Assembly (NCBI GenBank): GCA_963734025.1
Contig: CAVTFR010000011.1
Span: 434,001 to 498,000 of the forward strand
Direction of reading: 5' to 3'
From: JACVRW01 sp963734025
GTDB lineage: Bacteria > Actinomycetota > Thermoleophilia > Solirubrobacterales > Thermoleophilaceae
Length of the DNA stretch: 64,000 nucleotides
Within the stretch, counting starts at the first letter, position 1. Every line of letters starts with the position of its first letter. The notes under the pieces were generated by a model. It did no database searches and was not told the origin of the DNA. It saw nothing but the letters and a program-made list of their open reading frames with translations. Of this stretch, positions 1 through 8,708 are shown in pieces. The position numbers were made by a program, and so were the translations under genes.

Positions 1-657
1 GCCCTGGAACTCGATCATGTGCTCGATTGCGTCGGCGGCCCAGAGCGGATCGCGCTGCTCGGGCCAGCGGTAGCTGTTCGTGTTCGGGACGTGATGCGCG
101 CCGGGCACGAGCGGCTCGAACGCTGTGCGCAGCGGCGTGATCCCGGTGATCGAGAGCGCGCCGAAGGTGGTGCCGTGGTAGGCGACCTCGCGCGAGATGA
201 TCTTCGTCTTCAGGGGGTTGCCGGTGAGCTTGTGGTACTGGCGCGAGAGCTTCCAGGCCGACTCGACCGCCTCAGAGCCGCCCGACGTGAAGAAAACGCG
301 GTTGAGGTCGCCCGGCGCCAGCGCCGCGACGCGCGAGGCGAGCTCGATCGCCTTCGGGTGCGCGTAGCTCCAGTTCGTGTAGAAGCCGAGCTCCTTGACC
401 TGGGCCGCGGCCGCCTCGCCGATCTCGGTCCGGCCGTGGCCCGCGTTCACGCAGAAGAGCGCGGACAGCCCGTCGAGGAAACGCTTGCCGTGCTCGTCGT
501 AGACGTAGCTGCCCTCGCCGCGCGTGATGATCGGGATCTCGTGCCCCTCGTCATACGCGCCCATACGGGTGAAGTGCATCCAGAGGTGCCGGCGCGCCTT
601 CTCCTGCAAGTCGGTTACCGGGCCGGTCTCGTAGACGGTCTGCGGGGTGGTGGCCAC
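1..657 (-). CDS. Class III (PLP) aminotransferase, N-terminal 219 residues
   Basis: Fold type I pyridoxal-phosphate aminotransferase of the omega-amino acid:pyruvate / putrescine aminotransferase group, which moves an amino group from an amine or omega-amino acid to a keto acid in the cytosol. Translating the minus strand from a GTG at 657 gives an open frame to the window edge. It contains TSGGSEAVE (residues 124-132, phosphate-cup region) and YHGTTFG (160-166), both typical of the family. The catalytic lysine lies beyond the edge. The start follows a purine-rich GGAGAGA stretch. It diverges from the polyamine-type ABC operon at 835, so a role in polyamine or diamine catabolism is likely by context; the exact substrate cannot be read from the sequence. 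Confidence 0.9.
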   Translation of the reverse strand, partial: MATTPQTVYETGPVTDLQEKARRHLWMHFTRMGAYDEGHEIPIITRGEGSYVYDEHGKRFLDGLSALFCVNAGHGRTEIGEAAAAQVKELGFYTNWSYAHPKAIELASRVAALAPGDLNRVFFTSGGSEAVESAWKLSRQYHKLTGNPLKTKIISREVAYHGTTFGALSITGITPLRTAFEPLVPGAHHVPNTNSYRWPEQRDPLWAADAIEHMIEFQG

Positions 658-756
658 TATCTCTCCTCGACTAGACGGCGCGGACAACGCTATCGGCGCG
701 ATCGGCGCATCACAAGGGGAGTGATGGAGAAAGGCCCGACGTTTCCGTTATCCATT

Positions 757-774
757 CCGTCCAATTAAGGACGG
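757..774. promoter_or_regulatory. Palindrome in divergent promoter region
   Basis: CCGTCC-AATTAA-GGACGG is a perfect 6-bp inverted repeat with an AT-rich centre. It sits in the 177-bp gap between the divergent aminotransferase (start 657) and the ABC ATPase (start about 835). Its position suits an operator controlling one or both directions. No regulator gene lies next to it, so the binding protein is unknown. Confidence 0.35.
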
Positions 775-834
775 GTGTTTTCGGCAGATCGCACCTTGCG
801 GCCGCGCCGAATCGGCCATAGGTTGCCCTTAGGG

Positions 835-1974
835 ATGAGCCGCGAGGGCGAAGGAGGGAGCGGCCCGTCGGCGGATGCGCCTAGCGTCCGCCTGCAGGGG
901 GTCACCAAGCGCTTCGGCGATTTCACCGCCGTGCGCGAGATGGACCTCGACATCCCGCAGGGGCAGTTCTTCACGATGCTCGGCCCGTCGGGGTGCGGCA
1001 AGACGACGACGCTGCGCATGATCGCCGGCTTCGAGGAGCCCAGCGAGGGCGTGGTCTGGCTCGACGGCGAGGACGTCACCGGCCTGCCGGCGTTCAGGCG
1101 CGCCACCAACACCGTCTTCCAGAGCTATGCGCTGTTTCCGCACATGAGCGTCGAGAAGAACGTGGCGTTCGGGCTCGAGCGCAAGGGCATGTCGAAGGAC
1201 GAGGTGCGGCGCGGCGTGGGGGAGGAGCTCGAGCGGGTGGGCCTGGCGGGCGAGGCCAAGCGCAAGCCCCGCCAGCTCTCCGGTGGACAGCAACAGCGCG
1301 TCGCGCTCGCCCGGGCGCTGGTCAACCGTCCCGCCGTGCTGCTGCTCGACGAGCCGCTCGGCGCACTGGACCTCAAGCTGCGCAAGCAGCTGCAGGTGGA
1401 GCTCAAGCGCATCCAGCAGGACGTGGGGATCACGTTCGTCTACGTGACGCACGACCAGGAGGAGGCGCTCACGATGTCCGACCGCATCGCCGTCATGAAC
1501 CGCGGAGTGATCGAGCAGCTCGACGAGCCCGAGGAGATCTACGAGCGTCCCAGCACCACCTTCGTGGCCGGCTTCATCGGCGTGTCCAACCTGATGCCCG
1601 GCGAGGTCGTCTCGGCGAACGGCGGCAGCGTCGAGCTTCGCCTCGACGCCGGGCCGACGGTCCGGGCGGGGGCCGACGAGGCGAGCGTCGGCGAGCGCGC
1701 GCACGCCGTCGTGCGCCCCGAGAAGCTGCAGCTGCACGCGGCCGCCAACGGGGACGCCGCCGCCGGGCGCGCCAGCGTCGAGGGCCAGGTCGAGAGCTCG
1801 CTCTACCTGGGGACGGCCACGCAGGTGGTCGTGGCGCTCGGCGACGGAACCCGCCTGACCGTGCTCGTGCCGAACGCCGACGAGGACGAGCGCCGGCGCC
1901 TGCCCGCCGCGGGCGACGGAGCGCGGCTGACCTGGTCCGACGAGAACATCCACATGGTGAGGGAGACGGCGTGA
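835..1974 (+). CDS. potA: Spermidine/putrescine-type ABC transporter ATPase
   Basis: Cytoplasmic ATPase that powers polyamine (or similar cation) import. Motifs are canonical: Walker A GPSGCGKTT (residues 50-58), signature LSGGQQQR (148-155), Walker B VLLLDEP (168-174), H-loop THDQEEA and a C-terminal TOBE-like region. The frame is open from a GTG at 775, but ATG 835 gives the normal family N-terminus; neither has a strong ribosome site. The 379-residue product has the usual PotA length. The stop overlaps the start of the binding-protein gene by 4 nt (GTGA), which implies translational coupling. First gene of a potABCD-like operon. Polyamine specificity is inferred from gene order and the PotD-like partner. 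Confidence 0.92.
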   Translation: MSREGEGGSGPSADAPSVRLQGVTKRFGDFTAVREMDLDIPQGQFFTMLGPSGCGKTTTLRMIAGFEEPSEGVVWLDGEDVTGLPAFRRATNTVFQSYALFPHMSVEKNVAFGLERKGMSKDEVRRGVGEELERVGLAGEAKRKPRQLSGGQQQRVALARALVNRPAVLLLDEPLGALDLKLRKQLQVELKRIQQDVGITFVYVTHDQEEALTMSDRIAVMNRGVIEQLDEPEEIYERPSTTFVAGFIGVSNLMPGEVVSANGGSVELRLDAGPTVRAGADEASVGERAHAVVRPEKLQLHAAANGDAAAGRASVEGQVESSLYLGTATQVVVALGDGTRLTVLVPNADEDERRRLPAAGDGARLTWSDENIHMVRETA

Positions 1975-3179
1975 CGCCGAACGACGACCTGGAGCGGCAG
2001 CTCGAGCGCTACCTGCGCGACCCACTCACCCGCCGCCGGCTGATGAAGCGCGGCGCCGCAGGCGCGCTCAGCCTGTCCGCGCTGTCCTACCTCGCCGCCT
2101 GCGGGACCCGCACCGGTGGCGTCGTCGAGTCGGGCAGCGGCCAGTCCGACATGATCGAGAAGGCCAAGATCTCGGACTCGCTCACGTTCTCCAACTGGCC
2201 GCTGTACATCGAGGAGGACCGCGGGACGCTCAAGGAGTTCCAGAAGGAGTACGGCACCGAGGTCAAGTACGTCGAGGAGATCAACGACAACACCGAGTTC
2301 TTCGGCAAGGTGCGCCAGCAGTACGCGCGGGGCGACTCGGGTGGGCGCGACATCCACGTGGTGACGGACTGGATGGCCGGGCGCATGATCAGGCTCGGCT
2401 ACGTGCAGAGGTTCGACCCGGCGACGATGATCACCGCCCAGCAGAACATGCTCGACCGCCTGCGCACGCCGCCCTTCGACCCCGGCCGCGACTACTCGAT
2501 TCCCTGGCAGTCGGGCTTCGGGGGGATCATCTATCGCAAGGACAAGGTCAAGCGCGAGCCCAAGTCGGTGGACGACCTGTTCGACCCCGACTACAAGGGC
2601 AAGGTCACGATGCTGACCGAGATGCGCGACACGGTCGGCGTCGTGGCCGCCGGCATGGGCTTCGACCCCGAGACCGCTTCGAAGGACGAGTTCCTGGAGG
2701 CAATCGCACGCATCGGCGAGGCCTCCGACTCCGGGCAGATCCGCGGCTTCACCGGCAACGAGTACACGAAGGACATCACCAAGGGCGACTCCTGGGTGAT
2801 CATCGGCTGGTCCGGCGACGCCGTGCAGCTCGAGGCCGACAACGCGAACATCAAGTTCATCTCGCCCGAGACGGGCGTGCACCTGTGGACCGACAACATG
2901 CAGATCCCGGTTGGTGCGCCGAATCCCTACACCGCGGAGAAGTTCATCGACTTCGTCTACCGGCCCGAGGTGCAGGCGGACATCGCCGAGTATGTGAACT
3001 ACATCTGCCCCGTCGAGGGCGTCCAGGAGATCCTCGCCGAGCGCGCTCCCGAGCTGGCCAGCAACCAGCTGATCTTTCCCGACGACGAGACGCTCTCCAA
3101 GGCGTTCATCTTCCGCCAGCTCAAGCCCGAGGAGGAACGCGAGATCGACGAGGCGTTCCAGAAGGTGATCGGCGCCTAG
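1971..3179 (+). CDS. potD: Polyamine ABC transporter substrate-binding lipoprotein
   Basis: Extracytoplasmic binding protein of the PotD/PotF type, 402 residues. The start is a GTG inside the potA stop. The N-terminus carries an RR pair (TRRRLMKRG, 20-28), a hydrophobic stretch and a lipobox LAAC ending at Cys44. It therefore looks like a Tat-exported lipoprotein, a common arrangement in actinobacteria. The mature part starts with the PotD-like LTFSNWPLYIEED segment and ends near EAFQKVIGA. It lies between the ATPase and the two permeases, 4 bp before potB. The ligand could be spermidine, putrescine or a related amine; the sequence alone does not decide. Confidence 0.92.
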   Translation: MTPNDDLERQLERYLRDPLTRRRLMKRGAAGALSLSALSYLAACGTRTGGVVESGSGQSDMIEKAKISDSLTFSNWPLYIEEDRGTLKEFQKEYGTEVKYVEEINDNTEFFGKVRQQYARGDSGGRDIHVVTDWMAGRMIRLGYVQRFDPATMITAQQNMLDRLRTPPFDPGRDYSIPWQSGFGGIIYRKDKVKREPKSVDDLFDPDYKGKVTMLTEMRDTVGVVAAGMGFDPETASKDEFLEAIARIGEASDSGQIRGFTGNEYTKDITKGDSWVIIGWSGDAVQLEADNANIKFISPETGVHLWTDNMQIPVGAPNPYTAEKFIDFVYRPEVQADIAEYVNYICPVEGVQEILAERAPELASNQLIFPDDETLSKAFIFRQLKPEEEREIDEAFQKVIGA

Positions 3180-3183
3180 GTGG

Positions 3184-4065
3184 ATGGCTAGCGTGTCCGC
3201 GCGTCTTCGGAAGGCCGGCCTGCCCTACCTGCTCCTTCTTCCGGGGCTCGGCTGGCTGGCGGTCTTCTTCCTCATCCCGCTCGGCTACATGGCATTCGAG
3301 TCGCTCAAGGAGGGGACGCTCGACACCGGCTTCATCTTCAGCTGGGAGTTCTCGAACTACACCGACGCGATCTCGGACTACAACGAGCAGTTCCTGCGCT
3401 CGTTCGAGTACGCCGCTCTGGCGACGCTCGCGGCGCTCCTGATCGGCTACCCGCTCGCCTACTTCATCGCCTTCCGAGGCGGCAAGTGGCGCAACGCGAT
3501 GCTGCTCGCCGTCATCGCGCCGTTCTTCGTGACCTACCTGATCCGCACGCTCTCGTGGGAGACGATCCTGTCCGACTCCGGCTTCGTGGTCAGCACGCTG
3601 AAGACGGTGGGGATCCTGGGCGAGGACGGCCGCCTGCTCGATACGACGTTCTCGGTGGTGGCGGGCATCACCTACAACTTCCTGCCGTTCATGATCCTGC
3701 CGCTCTACGCCTCGCTGGAGCGGATCGACCATCGCCTGCTTGAGGCGGGCTACGACCTCTACGGCCGCCGGCGCGACGTCTTCCTGCGCGTCACGCTGCC
3801 GCTCTCGATGCCGGGCGTCGTGGCGGGTTCGCTGCTCACCTTCATCCCGTCTGCCGGCGACTTCATCAACGCAGAGCTGCTCGGGACGCCGAACCAATAC
3901 ATGATCGGCAACGTCATCCAGAGCCGCTATCTCGAGATCGGCGACTACCCGACCGCGGCGGCGCTGTCGTTCATCCTGATGGCGGTAATGCTGGCGATCG
4001 TGCTGATCTGGGCGCGCATCGCGGGCACCGAGGCGTTGCTCGGCACCGAGGGAGAGAGGCTCTAG
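3184..4065 (+). CDS. potB: Polyamine ABC transporter permease 1
   Basis: Inner-membrane permease of 293 residues with about six hydrophobic segments and an EAA-type cytoplasmic loop (LLEAGYDLYGRRRDVF followed by LPLSMPGVV) that contacts the ATPase. ATG at 3184 comes 4 bp after the potD stop. It forms the channel with the next gene, which begins at the base after this stop. Family length and order match PotB of spermidine/putrescine importers. Confidence 0.92.
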   Translation: MASVSARLRKAGLPYLLLLPGLGWLAVFFLIPLGYMAFESLKEGTLDTGFIFSWEFSNYTDAISDYNEQFLRSFEYAALATLAALLIGYPLAYFIAFRGGKWRNAMLLAVIAPFFVTYLIRTLSWETILSDSGFVVSTLKTVGILGEDGRLLDTTFSVVAGITYNFLPFMILPLYASLERIDHRLLEAGYDLYGRRRDVFLRVTLPLSMPGVVAGSLLTFIPSAGDFINAELLGTPNQYMIGNVIQSRYLEIGDYPTAAALSFILMAVMLAIVLIWARIAGTEALLGTEGERL

Positions 4066-4956
4066 ATGGAGGCCGGCACCGCCGCCGCCCCGAGCGCCGC
4101 CCGCACGCGCGAGGGCGGCCGGCCGGGTGGCCGCCGCCGCGGCGCCAAGCTGCTCGATCTGGGCCTGAATCTCTACGCGCTGGTGGCGCTGCTCTACCTG
4201 CTGGTGCCGATCCTGGTCATCCTCGTCTTCTCGTTCAACAACCCGGTCGGGCGCTTCAACTTCATCTGGCAGGAGTTCTCCTTCGAGGCCTGGACCGACC
4301 CGTTCGGGGTCCCCGGCATCGGCGACGCGCTGCTGACGTCGATCGAGATCGCCGTCCTCTCCACGTTGGCAGCAACCGCGCTCGGGACGGTCACCGCGCT
4401 GGCGCTCGTTCGCTACGAGTTCAGAGGCCGCGCGCCGATCAACTTCTTCATCTTCATCCCGCTCGCCACTCCGGAGGTCGTGCTGGGCGCGGCGCTGCTT
4501 TCGATGTTCCTCAACTTCCTGGTAGCGACCGGGTTCGGGACGATCCTGATCGCGCACATCATGTTCAACCTGTCGTTCGTGATCATCACCGTGCGCTCGC
4601 GGCTGATCGGCTTCGATCGCTCCCTCGAAGAGGCCGCGCAGGACCTCGGCGCCACGGGCTGGCAGACGTTCCGGCTGATCACGCTGCCGCTGATCATGCC
4701 GGGGGTGGTCGCCGCCGCGCTGCTGGCCTTCGCGCTCTCGATCGACGACTTCGTGATCACGAACTTCAACGCCGGCTCGACGATCACGTTCCCCCTGTTC
4801 ATCTGGGGCGCGGCGCGCGTGGCGGTGCCGCCGCAGATCTACGTGATCGCCTCGATGATCTTCCTGGTCACGCTCGCGCTCATGCTGCTCACGGTCTGGC
4901 AGCAGCGCCGGGCCGAGAAGATGGCGGCAGTCCGCGCCGAGCCCGAGGAGGGATAG
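4066..4956 (+). CDS. potC: Polyamine ABC transporter permease 2
   Basis: Second permease subunit, 296 residues, about six membrane segments. The N-terminus is extended by some 30 residues rich in Ala/Arg. The EAA loop reads LEEAAQDLGATGWQTF and is followed by LPLIMPGVVAA, typical of PotC. The ATG follows the potB TAG directly, and the stop abuts the next ATG at 4957, so the whole block is probably one transcript. Confidence 0.92.
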   Translation: MEAGTAAAPSAARTREGGRPGGRRRGAKLLDLGLNLYALVALLYLLVPILVILVFSFNNPVGRFNFIWQEFSFEAWTDPFGVPGIGDALLTSIEIAVLSTLAATALGTVTALALVRYEFRGRAPINFFIFIPLATPEVVLGAALLSMFLNFLVATGFGTILIAHIMFNLSFVIITVRSRLIGFDRSLEEAAQDLGATGWQTFRLITLPLIMPGVVAAALLAFALSIDDFVITNFNAGSTITFPLFIWGAARVAVPPQIYVIASMIFLVTLALMLLTVWQQRRAEKMAAVRAEPEEG

Positions 4957-6501
4957 ATGGAGGCAGCATCGCCGACCGCCGACCCGAGCGCAGAGCGCAG
5001 CGAGCACGGGCTGAAGAAGGATGCGATCGGGTTCCTCGACGGTCTGATCATCGGCATCGCGTCCACCGCCCCGGCCTACTCGCTGGCGGCGGTGCTCGCG
5101 ATCGTGGTCGTGACGGTGGGCGTGCAGGCACCCGCGGTGCTGCTCGCGTCGTTCGTCCCGATGTTCCTGATCGCCGCCGCCTTCTATTACATGAACCGCG
5201 CCGATCCGGATTGTGGAACCACCTTCTCCTGGGTCACGCGCGCCATGGGACCCTCGCTCGGCTGGGTCGCGGGCTGGGCGGTCTGCACCACGGGCATCAT
5301 CGTGATCGGCTCGCTCGCGGACGTCGGGGCCTTTTACATCTTCGACATCCTCGGTCTCGACGGCCTGCGCGACTCGAAGGTGGCGGTCACGATCTTCGCG
5401 ATCGTGATCATCGGCCTGATGACATGGATCTGCGTGCTCGGGACGGAGCTGTCCGCGCACGTCCAGCGCTTCATGATCGGCGCCCAGGTGGTCGCGCTGC
5501 TGATCTTCGCCGGCGTCGCGCTCGTCAAGGTGGCTGCTGGCGACGCACCGGAGGGCTCGACGGACCCGGCGCTGTCCTGGTTCTCACCGTTCGCGGTCGA
5601 CAGCGTCAGCCTGCTCGTGCTCGGGCTGCTGACCGGCGTCTTCATCTACTGGGGCTGGGAGTCGGCCGTCAACCTGAACGAGGAGACGGAGAACTCGGAC
5701 AGCTCACCGGGCCTGGCGGCCGTCGCCTCGACGGTGATCCTGCTCGTGACCTACGTCTCCGTGACCGTCGCGATCGTCTCGTTCTTCGGCGTCGAGGCCG
5801 TCTCCCAGTACGAGGACGACACCGCGCTGTTCGGCGCGGTCGCCGACCAGGTGCTCGGCACCGAGCTCTCCTGGATCGTGGTACTGGCGATCATCACGTC
5901 CGCGATCGCGTCGACGCAGACGACGATCCTGCCCGCGTCGAGGACCTCGCTGTCGATGTCACGCCAGGGCGCGTTCCCCGAGCCGCTCGGGCGCGTGCAC
6001 CCGCGCTATCTCACGCCGCACGTGTCGACGATCGCGATCGGCGTGATCGCCGCGGTCTGGTACGGGGTGCTCAACTCCACCTCGCAGAACTTCCTGTTCG
6101 ACTCGCTCACGGCGCTGTCGCTGATGATCGCCTTCTACTACGCGCTCACCGGCATCGCCTGCGCGATCTACTATCGGCGCGAGCTGACCAAGTCGGTCAA
6201 GAACTTCGTCTTCATCGGCGTGGGCCCGGTGATCGGCTCGCTGATCCTCGGCTACCTGTTCTACAAGGCGATTGTCGAGTACGCGAAGGTCGACGACTCG
6301 TACAGCGGCAGCCAGGCGTTCGGGGTCGCGATCCCGGTGGTGCTCGGGCTCGGACTGCTGCTGCTCGGGGTGGTGCTGATGATCACGTGGCGGCTCGGCG
6401 GGCACCGGGACTTCTTCGGGCGCCGGCCGGAGACGGTGGACCCGGATGTGGCGGCCGGGCACAAGGCCGGCATCGCCGCGGTCCCGGAGGAGGCGGTCTG
6501 A
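4957..6501 (+). CDS. APC superfamily amino acid/amine permease
   Basis: Secondary transporter of 514 residues with about 12 predicted membrane helices. It opens with the APC signature region GFLDGLIIGIASTAPAYSL (about 26-44) and keeps the helix 6-8 segment IYWGWESAVNLNEE. It begins at the base after the potC stop and ends in TGATG overlap with the universal stress gene. Within an operon that already holds an amine importer and an aminotransferase, it most likely moves an amino acid or polyamine, possibly as an exchanger. Substrate is not readable from sequence. Confidence 0.85.
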   Translation: MEAASPTADPSAERSEHGLKKDAIGFLDGLIIGIASTAPAYSLAAVLAIVVVTVGVQAPAVLLASFVPMFLIAAAFYYMNRADPDCGTTFSWVTRAMGPSLGWVAGWAVCTTGIIVIGSLADVGAFYIFDILGLDGLRDSKVAVTIFAIVIIGLMTWICVLGTELSAHVQRFMIGAQVVALLIFAGVALVKVAAGDAPEGSTDPALSWFSPFAVDSVSLLVLGLLTGVFIYWGWESAVNLNEETENSDSSPGLAAVASTVILLVTYVSVTVAIVSFFGVEAVSQYEDDTALFGAVADQVLGTELSWIVVLAIITSAIASTQTTILPASRTSLSMSRQGAFPEPLGRVHPRYLTPHVSTIAIGVIAAVWYGVLNSTSQNFLFDSLTALSLMIAFYYALTGIACAIYYRRELTKSVKNFVFIGVGPVIGSLILGYLFYKAIVEYAKVDDSYSGSQAFGVAIPVVLGLGLLLLGVVLMITWRLGGHRDFFGRRPETVDPDVAAGHKAGIAAVPEEAV

Positions 6502-6917
6502 TGGCGGGCGCGGTGGTCGTCGGCTACGACGGCTCGGATGGCTCGCGCGCCGCGCTCGGGACGGCGGTCGAGCTGGCGGCACAGTTCGGCGACCACCTCG
6601 TGGTGGTGTTCGGCGCCGGGCCCCCCGGCAGTGTCGGCGACGAGGCGCGTGCGCTCAGGCGCGCGATCGAGGAGCGCGGCGAGCAGGTCACGGGGGAGGC
6701 GGTCGAGCGGGCGCGCGCCGGCGGTGTCGATGTCGACCTCGTGATCTCGCCACAGCGCGCCGCCGAAGCGCTCCGCACGGTTGCGGGCGAGCGCGGCGCG
6801 CGCTTCATCGTCGTCGGCTCGCACGGCGAGGGCCCGATCAAGGGCGCGCTGGTCGGCTCCGTCCCGCACAAGCTGCTGCAGCTCGCCGAGACCCCGGTCG
6901 TCGTGGTACGCGGTTGA
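6501..6917 (+). CDS. Universal stress protein (UspA family)
   Basis: Small cytosolic alpha/beta protein of 138 residues. The N-terminal beta strand AVVVGYDGSDGSRAAL and the C-terminal nucleotide loop GSHGEGPIKGALVGSVPHKLL (a G-x2-G-x9-G-S arrangement) mark the ATP-binding subgroup. It starts inside the permease stop (TGATG) and its own stop overlaps the next start (TTGA). Usp proteins coupled to permeases are frequent and are thought to tune transport or respond to energy state; that role here is inference. Confidence 0.88.
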   Translation: MAGAVVVGYDGSDGSRAALGTAVELAAQFGDHLVVVFGAGPPGSVGDEARALRRAIEERGEQVTGEAVERARAGGVDVDLVISPQRAAEALRTVAGERGARFIVVGSHGEGPIKGALVGSVPHKLLQLAETPVVVVRG

Positions 6918-8281
6918 GCGTCTCCGCCGGCCGGGCGGTCGACCGCGACCGGCTCGCGTACCTCACCGCCCGCGAGCGCGAGCGCTTCGCGGAGGGTCAT
7001 CCAGGCTCGCTCGAGCTGCATGAGCGCGCCCGCGCCAGCCTCCTGGCGGGGGTGCCGATGCCGTGGATGTCGATGTGGCCGGGCGGCTCTCCCGTCTACC
7101 TCGCCGAGGCACACGGCGCGCGCGTGACCGACGTCGACGGCAACGAGTACGTGGACTTCTGCCTCGGCGACACCGGCGCGATGGCGGGCCACTCCCCCGA
7201 GCCGGCGATGGCTGCGCTCCGCGAGCGCGCGGGCATCACCGTGATGCTGCCGACCGAGGACGCGGAGTGGGTCGGCACCGAGCTGGGGCGCCGCTTCGGG
7301 CTGCCGTACTGGCAGTTCTCGCTCACCGCCACCGACGCCAACCGCTGGGTGCTGCGCACGCTGCGCGAGATCAGCGGGCGGCCCAGGGTGCTCGTATTCA
7401 ACTGGTGCTACCACGGCAGCGTCGACGAGGCGTTCGTGACGCTCGACGCCGCGGGACGCGAGCGCTCGCGTGTCGGCAACGTCGGCCCGATGGTCGACCC
7501 GGCCGAGACGACGCGCGTCGCCGAGTTCAACGAGCTCGGCTCGGTGGAGGCGGCGCTCGCGCACGGCGACGTCGCGTGCGTCCTAATGGAGCCGGCGCTC
7601 ACGAACATCGGCATCGTGCTGCCCGAACCCGGCTTCCTCGCCGGCGTGCGCGAGGCCTGCACGCGCACCGGCACGTTGCTCGTGATCGACGAGACGCACA
7701 CCCTGAGCGCCGGTCCGGGCGGTTGCACGGCAGCTTGGGGGCTCGAGCCGGACGTGGTCACGCTCGGCAAGTCGATCGGCGGCGGGGTCCCGATCGGCGC
7801 CTACGGCGTCAGCGCGGAGGTGGCCGAGCGGATCGGCGCCCAGGAGGAGGCCGACTTCGAGGACACGGGCGGCGTCGGCGGGACGCTCGCCGGCAACGCG
7901 CTGTCGCTGGCCGCCGCGCGCGCCACGCTGCGCGACGTGCTCGACGAGGAGGCCTTCGAGCGGATGATCGCGCTGCGCGAGCGCTTCGTGGCGGGAGTCG
8001 AAGAGACACTGGCTCGGCACGGCGCCGGCTGGTCGATCGTCAGCCTCGGGGCGCGGGCCGAGTACCGCTTCACCTCGCCGCCGCCGCGCACCGGCGCCGA
8101 GTCGGCCGCCGCCGGCGATGCCGAGCTCGACGAGTACATGCACCTCTCCCTGCTGAACAGCGGCGTGATGATCACGCCCTTCCACAACATGGCGCTGATG
8201 TGCCCGGCCACCGCGGAAAGCGATGTCGATCGCCACTCGGAGGCCTTCGAGCAGGCGCTGGCGGCATTGTTCGCCGCATGA
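6914..8281 (+). CDS. Class III aminotransferase, glutamate-1-semialdehyde aminomutase-like
   Basis: PLP enzyme of 455 residues. I chose TTG 6914, overlapping the Usp stop by 4 nt (TTGA), because the N-terminus SVSAGRAVDRDRLAYLTARE suits this family and no in-frame ATG occurs before residue 44. Visible features are VIDETHT (PLP-ring Asp region), LGKSIGGGVPIGAYG with the Schiff-base lysine, and a C-terminal NSGVMITPFHNMALM segment. It resembles HemL but sits in an amine-uptake operon and not with haem genes, so amine or amino acid transamination is more likely than tetrapyrrole synthesis. The stop overlaps mscL by 4 nt. Confidence 0.85.
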   Translation: MSVSAGRAVDRDRLAYLTARERERFAEGHPGSLELHERARASLLAGVPMPWMSMWPGGSPVYLAEAHGARVTDVDGNEYVDFCLGDTGAMAGHSPEPAMAALRERAGITVMLPTEDAEWVGTELGRRFGLPYWQFSLTATDANRWVLRTLREISGRPRVLVFNWCYHGSVDEAFVTLDAAGRERSRVGNVGPMVDPAETTRVAEFNELGSVEAALAHGDVACVLMEPALTNIGIVLPEPGFLAGVREACTRTGTLLVIDETHTLSAGPGGCTAAWGLEPDVVTLGKSIGGGVPIGAYGVSAEVAERIGAQEEADFEDTGGVGGTLAGNALSLAAARATLRDVLDEEAFERMIALRERFVAGVEETLARHGAGWSIVSLGARAEYRFTSPPPRTGAESAAAGDAELDEYMHLSLLNSGVMITPFHNMALMCPATAESDVDRHSEAFEQALAALFAA

Positions 8282-8697
8282 TCAATGAATTCCGCGACTT
8301 CATCCTGCGTGGCAACCTCGTCGAGCTGGCGGTCGCCGTTGTCATCGGCACGGCGTTCGCGGCCGTTGTGGCCGCGTTCGTCGCGGACCTGGTCACGCCT
8401 CTGATCGCCGCGGTCGGTGGCCGGCAGGACTTCTCCGACCTCACCTTCACGATCAACGGCAGCGAGTTCCGGTACGGCCACTTCCTCAATGCGTTGATCG
8501 CGTTCCTGATCATCGCGGCGGTCGTCTTCTTCCTCGTCATCAAGCCGATCAGCGCGCTGATGGCGCGGCGCCGGCTCGAGACGCCGGTCGACGAGCAGAC
8601 GCGCGCGTGTCCCGAGTGCCGCAGCGAGATCCCCGTACTCGCCAGCCGCTGCGCCTTCTGCACTGCCGAGGTCGGGCCCGCACAGGCCGCTGGCTAG
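8278..8697 (+). CDS. mscL: Large-conductance mechanosensitive channel with zinc-ribbon tail
   Basis: MscL channel of 139 residues that opens under membrane tension to release solutes on osmotic downshock. The N-terminus INEFRDFILRGNLVELAVAVVIG and the first pore helix are canonical; the second helix is near residues 75-95. The cytoplasmic end carries CPECRSEIPVLASRCAFC, two CxxC pairs that look like a zinc ribbon instead of the usual short charged helix. ATG 8278 overlaps the aminotransferase stop (ATGA), so it is the last gene of this long operon. Confidence 0.93.
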   Translation: MINEFRDFILRGNLVELAVAVVIGTAFAAVVAAFVADLVTPLIAAVGGRQDFSDLTFTINGSEFRYGHFLNALIAFLIIAAVVFFLVIKPISALMARRRLETPVDEQTRACPECRSEIPVLASRCAFCTAEVGPAQAAG

Positions 8698-8708
8698 TCT
8701 CGGCGCCA

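Noticed and set aside
3121..5460. Very long minus-strand frame across potB, potC and the permease (779 codons)
   Set aside because: GC-rich shadow of three well-supported genes; composition is Arg/Asp/Glu/Gln rich with no motif.
6914..8281. Calling the second aminotransferase HemL (glutamate-1-semialdehyde aminomutase)
   Set aside because: Sequence is related, but the operon has no haem genes and a transamination role fits better; no symbol given.
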